Under the pieces are notes generated by a model. That model was not told the origin of the DNA. It made no database searches and worked only from the letters and a program-made list of their open reading frames with translations. From positions 1,736,001 through 1,800,000 of the forward strand of contig NZ_JACHNF010000001.1 in the NCBI RefSeq assembly GCF_014205295.1: 64,000 bases of DNA, read 5' to 3'. The position numbers and the translations under genes were made by a program. Below, piece after piece: positions 7,934 to 15,708 of the stretch; within the stretch, counting starts at the first letter, position 1; each line of letters opens with the position of its first letter. The stretch is from Kribbella solani. Lineage in GTDB: Bacteria; Actinomycetota; Actinomycetes; Propionibacteriales; Kribbellaceae.

Positions 7934-10387
7934 ATGCCGAGTCTCACCGTCGACGGCGCCCGTACCCGGGCCGCCGCGCTTTCCGTCCAGTCGTACGACG
8001 TCGACCTCGACCTGACCCAGGGCGAGCGGACGTTCGGATCCAGGACCACGATCAGGTTCGCCGCGACCGCGCCGTCGAGCTGGGTGGACGTGAAACCGGA
8101 CGAGCTGATCGCGGTCACCTTGAACGGCACGGCGGTCGACGTCGCGGGTCTGAACGACGGCCGGCTCGAGCTGACCGGGCTGCAGCCGGAGAACGAGCTT
8201 GTCGTGGTCGCCACCATGCTGTACTCGCACGACGGCGAAGGACTGCACCGGGCCGTCGATGCCGCGGACGGTCTCGCGTACACGTACGCGATGTCCTTCC
8301 TCGACGCCGGGCCCCGGATCTTCGCGTGCTTCGACCAGCCGGACCTGAAGGCGCCGTACCGGTTCAAGGTCACCGCGCCCGAGGACTGGCTGGTGCTCGG
8401 CAACGGCGCCGCCACGCAGGTGTCGCCCGGTCGCTGGGAGCTGGCCGAGACCAAGCCGCTGTCGACGTACTTCGTCACCATCGTCGCCGGCCCGTACCAC
8501 CAGCTCACCGACTCCCACGACGGGATCGCGCTCAGCGTGGTCTCGCGGCAGTCGCTGAAGGACGCGCTGGACCGTGAGGCCGCGGACATCTTCGAGGTCA
8601 CCAAGCAGTCCTTCGACGAGTACCACCGGATGTTCACCCATCGGTACCCGTTCGGCGAGTACCACCAGGCGTTCGTACCGGAGTTCAACGCCGGCGCGAT
8701 GGAGAACCCGGGCTGCGTGACCTTCCGCGACCAGATGGTGTTCCGGTCCGCGGTCACCGACGGCGAGCGCAGCCAGCGGGCGCGGACCATCGTGCACGAG
8801 ATGGCGCACCAGTGGTTCGGCGACACCGTGACGATGCAGTGGTGGAACGACCTCTGGCTGAACGAGTCCTTCGCCGAGTACATGGCGCACCGGGTGTCGA
8901 CGAGCGCCACCCGGTACACGGACAACTGGATCGACTTCGCGTACATGCGCAAGTGGTGGGGTCTGCAGGCCGATCAGCGGTCGTCGACGCACCCGGTCGC
9001 CGCCGACGCGGTCAAGGACGCACTCGCCTCACTCGACGACTTCGACGGCATCTCGTACGCCAAGGGCGCGGCCGTGCTCAAGCAGCTGGCGGCGTACCTC
9101 GGTGACGACGTGTTCCTGGCCGGGGTGAACGCGCACATCGCGGCGAACGAGTTCGGCAACGCCACCTTCGCGGACCTGCTGGCCAAGTGGACCGAGGCCG
9201 GCGCGGTCGGGCTGGACGACTGGGCGCAGGCGTGGCTGCGTACGCCGGGACTGGACACGATCAGCGCGACGCGGACCGCGACCGGGATCAAGCTACGGCG
9301 GACTGCGCCGGCGGCGTACCCGGTGGCGCGGCCGCACAAGCTGACGGTGGCCGGGTACGACGCGGACGGACGCGCCACGACGGTCGACGTACTCGTCGAC
9401 GCGGACGAGGTGGACGTGGAACTCGACCCGTCGCTCGCCGTGGTGATCCCGGACGCGGGTGACGACAGCTGGGCGAAGATCCGGCTCGACGCGGAGAGTC
9501 TGGCGAACCTCGCGGCGGTGCTGCCGAAGATCGAGGACGGGGTGACGCGGGCCGTCGTACTGAACAGTGTCCGGGACGCGGTGGCGGACGCCGAGCTGGA
9601 TCCGAAGGTCGGGTTCGACGTGGTGCTCGGGATGCTGCCGAGTGAGCAGAGCGACATCGGTGTTTCCACCTTGCTCAACTGGGCGAGTACGCATCTGCTG
9701 GGCGTGTACCTGCCGTACGAGCCGTACCGTGGTCAGCTTGCTTCAGTGCTTGGTGCGCGGCTTGAGACGGTTGAGCCGGAGAGCAGCGTGCAGTTGTCGG
9801 TGGCGCGCGGGTTCGCGCGGTTCAGCGACGACGCCGAGCGGTTGCAGGGGTGGCTCGCGGGCTCCGGCGTACCCGCTGGGGTGACGATGGATGCCGACCT
9901 GCGGTGGCTGGTGACGCTGCAGCTCGCTCGGCTCGGTGCTGTTGGTGATGCGGACATCGACGCTGAGCTCGCTCGGGACTCCTCGTCCGAGGGTGTCGTG
10001 CATGCGACCCGGTGCCGGGCCGCGCTGCCGACCGCCACGGCCAAGGAGCGTGCCTGGACGCGGATCATGACCGACGCCGACCTGCCGAACTACGAGCTGT
10101 ACGCGGCGTGCGAAGGGTTCTGGCATCCGGCGCAGGAGTCGCTGACCGCGGCGTACGTGGACAGGTACTTCGCGGAGATCGCCGGTACCGAGAAGCTGCG
10201 CTCCGGTTGGGTCGTGGCGACCTGTGCGCGGCTGGCGTTTCCGCGGTACGCGATCGAACAGCGGGTGGTCGACCGGGCCGCCGGGCTGTTGGCGGACGAG
10301 TCGGTCGCGGCCGGGATCCGGCGGTCGATCGGCGACAGTTCGGACGATGTCGCGCGGGCGCTCGCGGTGCGTTCGGCGTACCTGTGA
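7934..10387 (+). CDS. pepN: Aminopeptidase N (M1 zinc metallopeptidase)
   Basis: 817 residues. The exopeptidase motif GAMEN is at 254-258 and the zinc site HEMAH is at 288-292 with the third ligand Glu at 311 (NESFAE), the exact HEXXH-x18-E spacing of M1 enzymes. The catalytic N-terminal half is followed by a beta domain and an alpha-helical ERAP1-C-like domain. It removes N-terminal residues from cytoplasmic peptides. ATG 7934 gives the usual actinobacterial start; the GTG 9 nt earlier would overlap the presumed -10. Confidence 0.96.
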   Translation: MPSLTVDGARTRAAALSVQSYDVDLDLTQGERTFGSRTTIRFAATAPSSWVDVKPDELIAVTLNGTAVDVAGLNDGRLELTGLQPENELVVVATMLYSHDGEGLHRAVDAADGLAYTYAMSFLDAGPRIFACFDQPDLKAPYRFKVTAPEDWLVLGNGAATQVSPGRWELAETKPLSTYFVTIVAGPYHQLTDSHDGIALSVVSRQSLKDALDREAADIFEVTKQSFDEYHRMFTHRYPFGEYHQAFVPEFNAGAMENPGCVTFRDQMVFRSAVTDGERSQRARTIVHEMAHQWFGDTVTMQWWNDLWLNESFAEYMAHRVSTSATRYTDNWIDFAYMRKWWGLQADQRSSTHPVAADAVKDALASLDDFDGISYAKGAAVLKQLAAYLGDDVFLAGVNAHIAANEFGNATFADLLAKWTEAGAVGLDDWAQAWLRTPGLDTISATRTATGIKLRRTAPAAYPVARPHKLTVAGYDADGRATTVDVLVDADEVDVELDPSLAVVIPDAGDDSWAKIRLDAESLANLAAVLPKIEDGVTRAVVLNSVRDAVADAELDPKVGFDVVLGMLPSEQSDIGVSTLLNWASTHLLGVYLPYEPYRGQLASVLGARLETVEPESSVQLSVARGFARFSDDAERLQGWLAGSGVPAGVTMDADLRWLVTLQLARLGAVGDADIDAELARDSSSEGVVHATRCRAALPTATAKERAWTRIMTDADLPNYELYAACEGFWHPAQESLTAAYVDRYFAEIAGTEKLRSGWVVATCARLAFPRYAIEQRVVDRAAGLLADESVAAGIRRSIGDSSDDVARALAVRSAYL

Positions 10388-10419
10388 TGGGTGCCTGGGG
10401 TGGGTGCCGTGATGGGTGC
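10384..10419 (+). repeat. Short direct repeat downstream of pepN
   Basis: GTGATGGGTGC occurs at 10384-10394, overlapping the pepN stop, and again at 10409-10419. It is probably a small duplication of the gene end, and no hairpin is obvious. Confidence 0.4.
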
Positions 10420-10474
10420 TTGGCGTGGCCTTGGCTGAGTACGCGCTGAGTCGTTGCCGGTGGTCACGCGGCGT

Positions 10475-10539
10475 TGTGACTAGTGTGACTGGTGTGACCA
10501 GGAGGACCCTGGTGACCAGGCAAGATGTGATTTCGTGAC
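10475..10539 (+). repeat. Phased GTGAC repeats upstream of sepH
   Basis: TGTGAC occurs at 10475, 10484 and 10493 (9-bp period). GTGAC recurs at 10512, still in the 9-bp phase, and at 10535 out of phase. A small hairpin, ACCAGG/CCTGGT, lies at 10497-10513. The cluster is 100-160 bp upstream of sepH and may be a regulator-binding array. No promoter hexamers are certain; a TAACCT lies at 10541. Confidence 0.4.
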
Positions 10540-10637
10540 GTAACCTCCACAATGACCGGACGGCACGGCGCGCCGGTCTTGGTCAGGCAGCACGTCCCGG
10601 GAGAGACTGTCGAGAACCGCACAGGAGAACAAGGTCA

Positions 10638-12596
10638 ATGCGCGAGGCGAGGCTCGTCGGTCTGAGCCAGGACGGAAAACAGCTCGTCCTGGCGATGGCA
10701 GAGACGGGTGAAGAGTTCGCCGTACCGGTCGACGACCGGTTGCGTGCGGCCCTCCGCGGCGACCGTGCCCGACTCGGCCAGCTGGAGATTCAAATGGAGA
10801 GCGCGCTGCGCCCACGAGACATCCAGGCCCGGATCCGGGCCGGCGAAAGTCCCGAGGCGGTGGCCGCCGTCGCGCAGATGCCGATGGAACGCGTGATGGC
10901 GTTCGCCGGCCCGGTCCTGGCCGAGCGGGACCACATCGCGAACCTCGCCCAGCGCGCCTCCGTCCGCCGCCGCGGCGGCGGCGACGCGCCCACCCGCAAC
11001 CTCGGCGCCTGGGTCACCGACCGCCTGCGTACCCGCCACATCGACCCGGCATCGGCCGAATGGGACGCCTGGCGCCGCGAGGACGGCCGGTGGGCGGTGC
11101 GCGTTTCGTACTTCGTCGAGTCCGAGGACAGCGACGATTCCGAGGCGGAGGCGAAGGACGAAAAGGTCGCCATGTTCGCGTACGACGCCCCCGGCCGGTA
11201 CGCGGTCCCGGACGACGACGAGGCCCGCTGGCTGGTAGGCGAGCAGCCCCAGGTCGTACCCGCACCCGTCCAGCCCCACCCCGGCGAACGCCGCCTCACC
11301 GCGGTCGCCGACATCGACCCCGCCCTCGCCCCCGACCACGGCGCCGACAGCTACGAAGCCGGCTTCGAAGACACCATCGCCCTCCGCCGCCGAAACCACC
11401 CATCCTCCCGCGACACCGAACGCTATGAACCCGAAGCCGGCCGGGACGGCTCGGGCTTTGGACGTGACGGTGGTCAGGACGGGCGCGGGTTTGCCCGGGA
11501 GGCGGGGCGCGACGACAGCGGGCGTGACTTCGGCGTGGAAGGCCGTCGCGACGGTGAGGCCGGCCGGAGCGCGGGACCTGACTTCGGGCGCGACACCGGC
11601 GAGCGAGCTACCGGGCGTGAGTTCGGGCGCGACACCGGCGAGCGTGGTGCGGGGCGTGAGTTCGGGCGTGAAAGCGCGCGCGATGGTGCACGGGGTCCGC
11701 GGCGGGTGCATTCGGTGCCTGACCCGGACGAAGAGCCGACCCTGATCGACGTACCTCTCGACCAGCCCCCGGCCCCCCGCCCATCGGTCCGCGCCGTCGA
11801 GCGCCCCACCGATCCCCCCGCCTTCGCCTCCCCACCAGAAGACCACACCAGCGACCAGTCCCCCCGTACACACCACCAGCCAACCCGCAACACTCACCCC
11901 ACCGAGGCACCCCACTCCTCCGACCACTCGGATCCCCACACCCCCGCCGCCCACTCAACAGACCGCCGCCCCACGGATCCACGCACCTCCGACCCCACTC
12001 AACCCGCTCCCCGCCCAGCATCCCCACACCCCGCGGAAGCACACACCTCCGAGCCCACTCGGACCGATCCGCGCCCCGGGGAACCACGTACGTCCGAGCC
12101 CACTCCGCGCCCCCCGGAAGCACGTACGTCCGAATCCACTCGACGCGTCGCGGAACCGCACGGATCCGAGTCACCTCGGACCGGCCCGCGCCCCGCGGAA
12201 CCGCATGCGTCCGAGTCTGCCCGGACTGCTTCACGCCGCGCGGATGTGCGTACTGCTGAGGCCGGTCAGGCCGGTGCTCGCTCAACCGACCGTCGCCTCG
12301 CGGATCCCGCCGAGCCGCGTAACACCGAGCCAGGCAGCGCCGAGCCGCGTAACGCCGGTCCGCGCCCAGCCGATCCGCGTTCCGCGTCAGCCGGTTCCCG
12401 CCCAGCTGATCCGCGTACGCCTGAGTCAGCTGAGGTCGACGCCCAGCCGACGCTCCCGGACGGCACCGACACGTCCGCGACGGCGAACCCACCCGACGAC
12501 ACCCCAGCCGAGCCGAAGAAGAAACCGGCCCGCCGGAACAAGCGCGCCAGCGTACCCAGCTGGGACGAAATCATGTTCGGCAAGAAAGCCGACTGA
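10638..12596 (+). CDS. sepH: Septation protein SepH (DUF3071)
   Basis: 652 residues. Residues 1 to about 175 are the conserved DUF3071 domain (MREARLVGLSQDG start, HTH-like segment near SPEAVAAVAQMPMERVMAFAG, then RAWDAWRRE-like region). The C-terminal end keeps the conserved motif RASVPSWDEIMFG. SepH promotes FtsZ filament assembly at division sites in Streptomyces and mycobacteria. The roughly 440 residues between are disordered and repetitive: first 13-residue units like GREFGRDTGERGA, then many EPRTSEPT-like heptads. The start has AGGAG 11 nt upstream. The linker is much longer than in short SepH homologues. Confidence 0.93.
   Translation: MREARLVGLSQDGKQLVLAMAETGEEFAVPVDDRLRAALRGDRARLGQLEIQMESALRPRDIQARIRAGESPEAVAAVAQMPMERVMAFAGPVLAERDHIANLAQRASVRRRGGGDAPTRNLGAWVTDRLRTRHIDPASAEWDAWRREDGRWAVRVSYFVESEDSDDSEAEAKDEKVAMFAYDAPGRYAVPDDDEARWLVGEQPQVVPAPVQPHPGERRLTAVADIDPALAPDHGADSYEAGFEDTIALRRRNHPSSRDTERYEPEAGRDGSGFGRDGGQDGRGFAREAGRDDSGRDFGVEGRRDGEAGRSAGPDFGRDTGERATGREFGRDTGERGAGREFGRESARDGARGPRRVHSVPDPDEEPTLIDVPLDQPPAPRPSVRAVERPTDPPAFASPPEDHTSDQSPRTHHQPTRNTHPTEAPHSSDHSDPHTPAAHSTDRRPTDPRTSDPTQPAPRPASPHPAEAHTSEPTRTDPRPGEPRTSEPTPRPPEARTSESTRRVAEPHGSESPRTGPRPAEPHASESARTASRRADVRTAEAGQAGARSTDRRLADPAEPRNTEPGSAEPRNAGPRPADPRSASAGSRPADPRTPESAEVDAQPTLPDGTDTSATANPPDDTPAEPKKKPARRNKRASVPSWDEIMFGKKAD
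11586..11702 (+). repeat. 39-bp tandem repeats within sepH
   Basis: Near-identical units begin at 11586, 11625 and 11664 with exactly 39-bp spacing, encoding three 13-residue units (GREFGRDTGERxx type; the third is diverged). In-frame tandem duplication lengthens the disordered linker of SepH. Confidence 0.75.
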
Positions 12597-12617
12597 CCCC
12601 CGACCGAGCACGAACCG

Positions 12618-12652
12618 GTCAGCCGACTGCCGGCGGCGATCCGTCGGCTGAC
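12618..12652. terminator. Bidirectional hairpin between sepH and the MFS remnant
   Basis: Perfect 10-bp arms GTCAGCCGAC and GTCGGCTGAC with a 15-nt loop, lying between two converging genes, 22 bp after the sepH stop. Confidence 0.6.
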
Positions 12653-12715
12653 TGCTGGCATCCGGCAATCAGCGGACCTCCGACGACGAACAGCCGGCTG
12701 GTTGGTGGTGGATGG

Positions 12716-13144
12716 CTAGCTGGGGACGGATGTGGGTTGATGCGAGCGGTCTACCGTGCCGGGCAGCCACGCGAGTGCCAATACCAGGCCGAGCACCGCC
12801 AGACCGAGTACCGCGCGTGCTCCGATGAACATGCCGGTCGAGTTCGCGTACGCGGCGGCCAGCGAACTGATGCCGAAGATGGCCAGCGCGGCCAGGAGCG
12901 TCTTCTTGCGCCCGAGCCGGTCGCCGATCATGCCCGCCGGGATCATCCCGGCGGCAAGCACGAGCGTGTAGACGGCGACGAACCACTGCAGCTGCGAGTT
13001 GCCGGCGTTCAGGTCTTCGGCCATCGTCGGCAGCGCCAGGTTCAGAATCGTCGCGTCGAACCCGACCGCCAGCGAAACCAGCACCAGCGCGGCCAACGCC
13101 CACCACCGCCGCGGATTCGGCTCCCCGCCTGATTCGCGGGTCAT
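12716..13144 (-). CDS. Shortened MFS transporter (N-terminal three helices joined to a C-terminal tail)
   Basis: 142 residues. The first about 105 residues are a clear DHA2/EmrB-type MFS N-terminus: FDATILNLALPTMAEDL helix 1, then the motif A stretch GMIGDRLGRKKTLL. At ARAVLGLAVLGLVLALAWLP the sequence jumps from the start of helix 4 to what looks like the end of a final helix, then a short hydrophilic tail and stop. About 300 or more expected residues are missing with the frame kept, so an in-frame internal deletion is inferred. It starts in an ATGA overlap with the SDR stop. It is either a decaying exporter or a minimal four-helix protein; export activity is doubtful. Confidence 0.75.
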   Translation of the reverse strand: MTRESGGEPNPRRWWALAALVLVSLAVGFDATILNLALPTMAEDLNAGNSQLQWFVAVYTLVLAAGMIPAGMIGDRLGRKKTLLAALAIFGISSLAAAYANSTGMFIGARAVLGLAVLGLVLALAWLPGTVDRSHQPTSVPS

Positions 13145-13974
13145 TTCGGCGTCTCCTTGCCGGCGTCGGTCAGGAGCTTGTCGAAGTCGCGGTCGGACAG
13201 CGATCTGTTCAGGTCCAGAAGTTCGGTCGCCATGAAGCCCACCGGGTAACGCGTCTCGGGCCTGGCGGATTCGACCGCCTGCAGGATCGCCGCGGCGACA
13301 ACGCTCGGGTCGCTGCCTTGACTGTTCTCGCCGAGTTGCGCCTCGGCCCGCCGCGCCATCGATTCGGCCATTTCCGCGTACGCGGTAGTACCGGAGATCG
13401 CGCGAAGATCCGCAGCCGTACGATCCTCGAAACCGGTCTTGACGATGCCCGGCTGGACGATCACGACATCGATGCCGAACGGTTCGACCTCCATCCGGAG
13501 CGTGTCGGAGTACGCCTCCAGCGCGTGCTTGGTCGCGTAGTACCAGCAGCCGAGCGGAAGCGCGATCTCGCCGCCGACCGAGGAGATGTTGACAATCGTG
13601 CCGGAGCCGCGATCGCGCATCTGTGGCAGGACGAGCTGGATCAGCCGGGCGGGCGCGAAGACGTTGACCTCGAACTGGTCGCGCGCCAGCTCGAGCGGGA
13701 TGTCCTCGGCCGCGCCGTGCAGGACGGTGCCGGCGTTGTTGATCAGTACGTCGAGCCGGCCCTGCTCCGCGATGATCGTGGTGACGACCCGTTCCAGGTC
13801 GTCGGGCCGGCGCACGTCGAGCTCCAGCGCACGGCCACCGGCGGCGACGATGTCGTCCATGTTGGGCAACCGCCGCGCGGCGCCGTACACGATGTGCCCG
13901 GCACGGCTGAACTCGAGCGCGGTGGCCTTGCCGATTCCCGCGGAAGCGCCGGTGACGAGAACGACCTTCTGCAT
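13141..13974 (-). CDS. Short-chain dehydrogenase/reductase
   Basis: 277 residues, classical SDR. The cofactor motif TGASAGIG is at 8-15, NNAG at 79-82, catalytic Ser near 131-132 and Tyr145-x3-Lys149. It oxidises or reduces an unknown alcohol/carbonyl with NAD(P)H. ATG 13974 follows GAGGAAG. The downstream shortened MFS gene is translationally coupled, and a divergent regulator gene starts 144 bp away with palindromes between, so the SDR is the probable regulated gene. Confidence 0.92.
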   Translation of the reverse strand: MQKVVLVTGASAGIGKATALEFSRAGHIVYGAARRLPNMDDIVAAGGRALELDVRRPDDLERVVTTIIAEQGRLDVLINNAGTVLHGAAEDIPLELARDQFEVNVFAPARLIQLVLPQMRDRGSGTIVNISSVGGEIALPLGCWYYATKHALEAYSDTLRMEVEPFGIDVVIVQPGIVKTGFEDRTAADLRAISGTTAYAEMAESMARRAEAQLGENSQGSDPSVVAAAILQAVESARPETRYPVGFMATELLDLNRSLSDRDFDKLLTDAGKETPK

Positions 13975-14027
13975 CTGTTCTTCCTCTTCGTGGTCTCTCC
14001 AGGAGGTTAGGTTTGTAGAGCGAAGTG

Positions 14028-14097
14028 AACAAGTCAGCTATCTTGTTTGCGCAGGTCAGAGCACAAATGTTGGTGCAATGATGATGTAGCTGATTGC
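14028..14097. promoter_or_regulatory. Operator-like palindromes between SDR and IS30-HTH regulator
   Basis: Two inverted repeats lie in the divergent spacer: AACAAG-N8-CTTGTT at 14028-14047 and GCAAT-N13-ATTGC at 14075-14097. The first has the form of a MarR-type site. Their location suggests autoregulation and control of the SDR unit by the product of the 14119 gene. Confidence 0.5.
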
Positions 14098-14118
14098 AAT
14101 TCGACGGAGGGTTGGCAG

Positions 14119-14820
14119 ATGCCTGGGGACCGATTGACAGCCGATCAGCGGCGCCGGATCGCCGACGGACTGACGTCCGGGCTGACGTACGCGGAGATCG
14201 CCCGGCGGCTGGGGCGTCCGACCTCGACCATCACCCGTGAGATCGCGCGGAACGGCGGCCCGCACGCGTACCGCGCGGCGCGGGCGCAGTTGGCGACCAG
14301 TTGGCGCGCGCGGCGCCGCAAACACCCGTCCGCCGCCGGCCTTCCGGCCGCCGTGGACGGTGAGCCCCCGTCGGTACGGGACTTCGAGGCCCGGTTCGTG
14401 ACGTTGATGACCGAGACCGGGATGGCTCCGATGACCGCTCGGGTGTTCGTCGCGCTTTTCATCAGCGAAGGTGGCAGTCTCACGGCCGGGGAGTTGATGC
14501 ACCATCTGCAGGTCAGCCCCGCGACGATCTCGCACGCGATCCGGTGGCTGGAACAGCGGGAGCTGGTCTCCCGGGAGCGCGAGGCCCGCCGGGTCCGGTA
14601 CATCGTCGACATCGATGCTTGGTACCAGGCTTGGACGGTCAGCGCCCGCTCGATGGTGCGCTGGGCCGACACCACCCGGCAGGGCGCCGACATCTTCGGC
14701 GCCGACACCCCCACCGGCGACCGCCTCCACCTCACCAGCCAGTTCCTCGAACACCTGAGCCAAGACATGCTCCGCGCCGCCGAACACTGGCGCCACACCT
14801 TCACCCGACAACGCACCTGA
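14119..14820 (+). CDS. Transcription regulator with IS30-type HTH fused to MarR/GbsR-like domain
   Basis: 233 residues. Residues 5-60 (LTADQRRRIADGL, YAEIARRLGRPTSTITREI) match the HTH_38 domain of IS30 transposases. Residues about 85-200 read as a MarR/GbsR winged helix (LTAGELMHHLQVSPATISHA, then a YIVDIDAWY strand). ATG 14119 has GGAGG 8 nt upstream; longer readings lack a ribosome site. It diverges from the SDR/short-MFS unit and probably represses it. The transposase catalytic domain is absent, so this is a domesticated HTH, not an element. Confidence 0.8.
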   Translation: MPGDRLTADQRRRIADGLTSGLTYAEIARRLGRPTSTITREIARNGGPHAYRAARAQLATSWRARRRKHPSAAGLPAAVDGEPPSVRDFEARFVTLMTETGMAPMTARVFVALFISEGGSLTAGELMHHLQVSPATISHAIRWLEQRELVSREREARRVRYIVDIDAWYQAWTVSARSMVRWADTTRQGADIFGADTPTGDRLHLTSQFLEHLSQDMLRAAEHWRHTFTRQRT

Positions 14821-14956
14821 ACCGGCCCACGACAAACACGATCCTGCTCCCCAGCACCACGGCCGAAGTCAGGTGCCATCGGCACCCTCCCGCGTTCCTC
14901 CGCGGCGACCCTTGCTGACACATCACGGACAGTCGTCCCAGATTGCGGACGGTGTT

Positions 14957-14985
14957 TGGTGATCGGGTTGGGGTGCTGTCATGAT
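14957..14985 (+). promoter_or_regulatory. Promoter for polycysteine leader
   Basis: A CATGAT -10-like hexamer at 14980-14985 ends 7 nt before the leader ATG, placing the start site on the A of the ATG. A weak -35 candidate (TGGTGA, 14957-14962) lies 17 nt further up. Confidence 0.45.
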
Positions 14986-14992
14986 CTTGCGC

Positions 14993-15034
14993 ATGCAGAT
15001 GCTGTGTTGTTGCTGTTGTCAGTGTTGTCACTGA
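14993..15034 (+). CDS. Polycysteine leader peptide (MQMLCCCCCQCCH)
   Basis: A 13-codon ORF with stop TGA reads Met-Gln-Met-Leu, five consecutive Cys, Gln, two Cys, His. Seven of 13 codons are Cys, and six of those seven use TGT, the rarer Cys codon in this GC-rich DNA. The -10-like hexamer 7 nt upstream and the lack of a ribosome site indicate leaderless translation. Leaderless polycysteine ORFs are known in mycobacteria as cysteine-responsive attenuators of downstream operons. By analogy, ribosome pausing when Cys-tRNA is short should change folding of the hairpins that follow. The coding sequence is seen directly; the regulatory role is inferred. Confidence 0.75.
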   Translation: MQMLCCCCCQCCH

Positions 15035-15059
15035 CGCGCGCCGGCGACTCCGGCGCGCG
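15018..15059 (+). promoter_or_regulatory. Tandem hairpins of the cysteine attenuator
   Basis: Hairpin 1: GTCAGTG-TTGT-CACTGAC at 15018-15035, covering the last Cys codons and the leader stop. Hairpin 2: a perfect 10-bp stem CGCGCGCCGG / CCGGCGCGCG with loop CGACT at 15035-15059. There is no U tract. The second stem could end transcription or block translation of the gene at 15116, whose ribosome site (AGGAA) lies at about 15105. The right arm and following bases can also pair imperfectly with the GGCCCGCCCGCC at about 15079-15090, giving a possible alternative fold. Confidence 0.55.
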
Positions 15060-15115
15060 CGGCCCTGACCCTTTCCGTGGCCCGCCCGCCGACACAGCAT
15101 TCACAGGAATCCCGC

Positions 15116-15553
15116 ATGAATCTCCCGGCTCTCGCCGACCTGCTCGCATCCCGTGGCCTCCGGCTGCTTCCCGGTTCGTACGCCGTCCCGGTCGAGCTGC
15201 TGGTCCAGTTGCCTGACGCAACAATCGCGCACTTCACCGCCCGCGGCACCATGCTCCGCCTGCGTACGTACGCCCCGGACGCGCTCACCACCATCACCAT
15301 CCCCGCCGAATGCGGCTGCGGCGACCACCACCCACAAACCGGCCCCACCCGGGTGGTCCTCAGCCGGTACGCGACCCCACTCGAGGAACGCACCGTCCAC
15401 GGCGACCACGCCTACAACTGGCACCACCACGAAGCCGGCCTACTCCCCCTCCCCGCCGCCACCCACCACTTCCTCGCCCTCCTGTCCACACTCCCCACCT
15501 CCACTCCCGACTCCCCCGCTCCCACCCCAGCCCACTCCCTGGTCCCAGCCTGA
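15116..15553 (+). CDS. Protein of unknown function downstream of polycysteine leader
   Basis: 145 residues; I recognise no family. It starts MNLPALADLLASRGLRLLPG and has a hydrophobic N-terminal half. A Cys/His cluster ECGCGDHH follows near residue 62, then YNWHHHEAG near 102, which together could bind a metal. The C-terminus is Pro/Thr/Ser rich. There are no signal peptide or membrane helices. ATG 15116 has a modest AGGAA site. It appears to be the only gene controlled by the attenuator, and a strong hairpin follows it, so it is probably monocistronic. A role in sulfur or cysteine balance is inference from the leader alone. Confidence 0.65.
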   Translation: MNLPALADLLASRGLRLLPGSYAVPVELLVQLPDATIAHFTARGTMLRLRTYAPDALTTITIPAECGCGDHHPQTGPTRVVLSRYATPLEERTVHGDHAYNWHHHEAGLLPLPAATHHFLALLSTLPTSTPDSPAPTPAHSLVPA

Positions 15554-15584
15554 GGCTCGCCTGCGCGGGGCTTGCCTGCTCCGC

Positions 15585-15625
15585 TGGAGGGTTGCCCCCT
15601 GGAAATTCGGAGGGGCAACCCTCCA
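15585..15625. terminator. Strong bidirectional hairpin
   Basis: A perfect 14-bp stem (TGGAGGGTTGCCCC and its complement) with a 13-nt AT-richer loop, between the converging unknown gene and hxlR-like gene. Shorter GGGG/CCCC and CCCTT/AAGGG hairpins follow to about 15654. Confidence 0.7.
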
Positions 15626-15708
15626 CCTGCGGGGATACCCCTTCAAAGGGAGGGTTCGGCCCGTCACCCACAAGGCGGGCGGGGTACGGGGTGCGCGGTG
15701 GGGCGGGG

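Larger units (their letters stand above)
14821..15115 (+). other. 295-bp spacer holding a leader peptide and attenuator
   Basis: This region lies between the regulator and the unknown 145-residue protein. Its first 130 bp show nothing clear. From about 14957 it holds a promoter-like region, a 13-codon polycysteine leader and two tandem hairpins, listed separately. Confidence 0.7.

Noticed and set aside
14119..14820. Transposase or IS30 element
   Set aside because: Only the HTH is IS30-like; no DDE domain, no terminal inverted repeats or target duplication.
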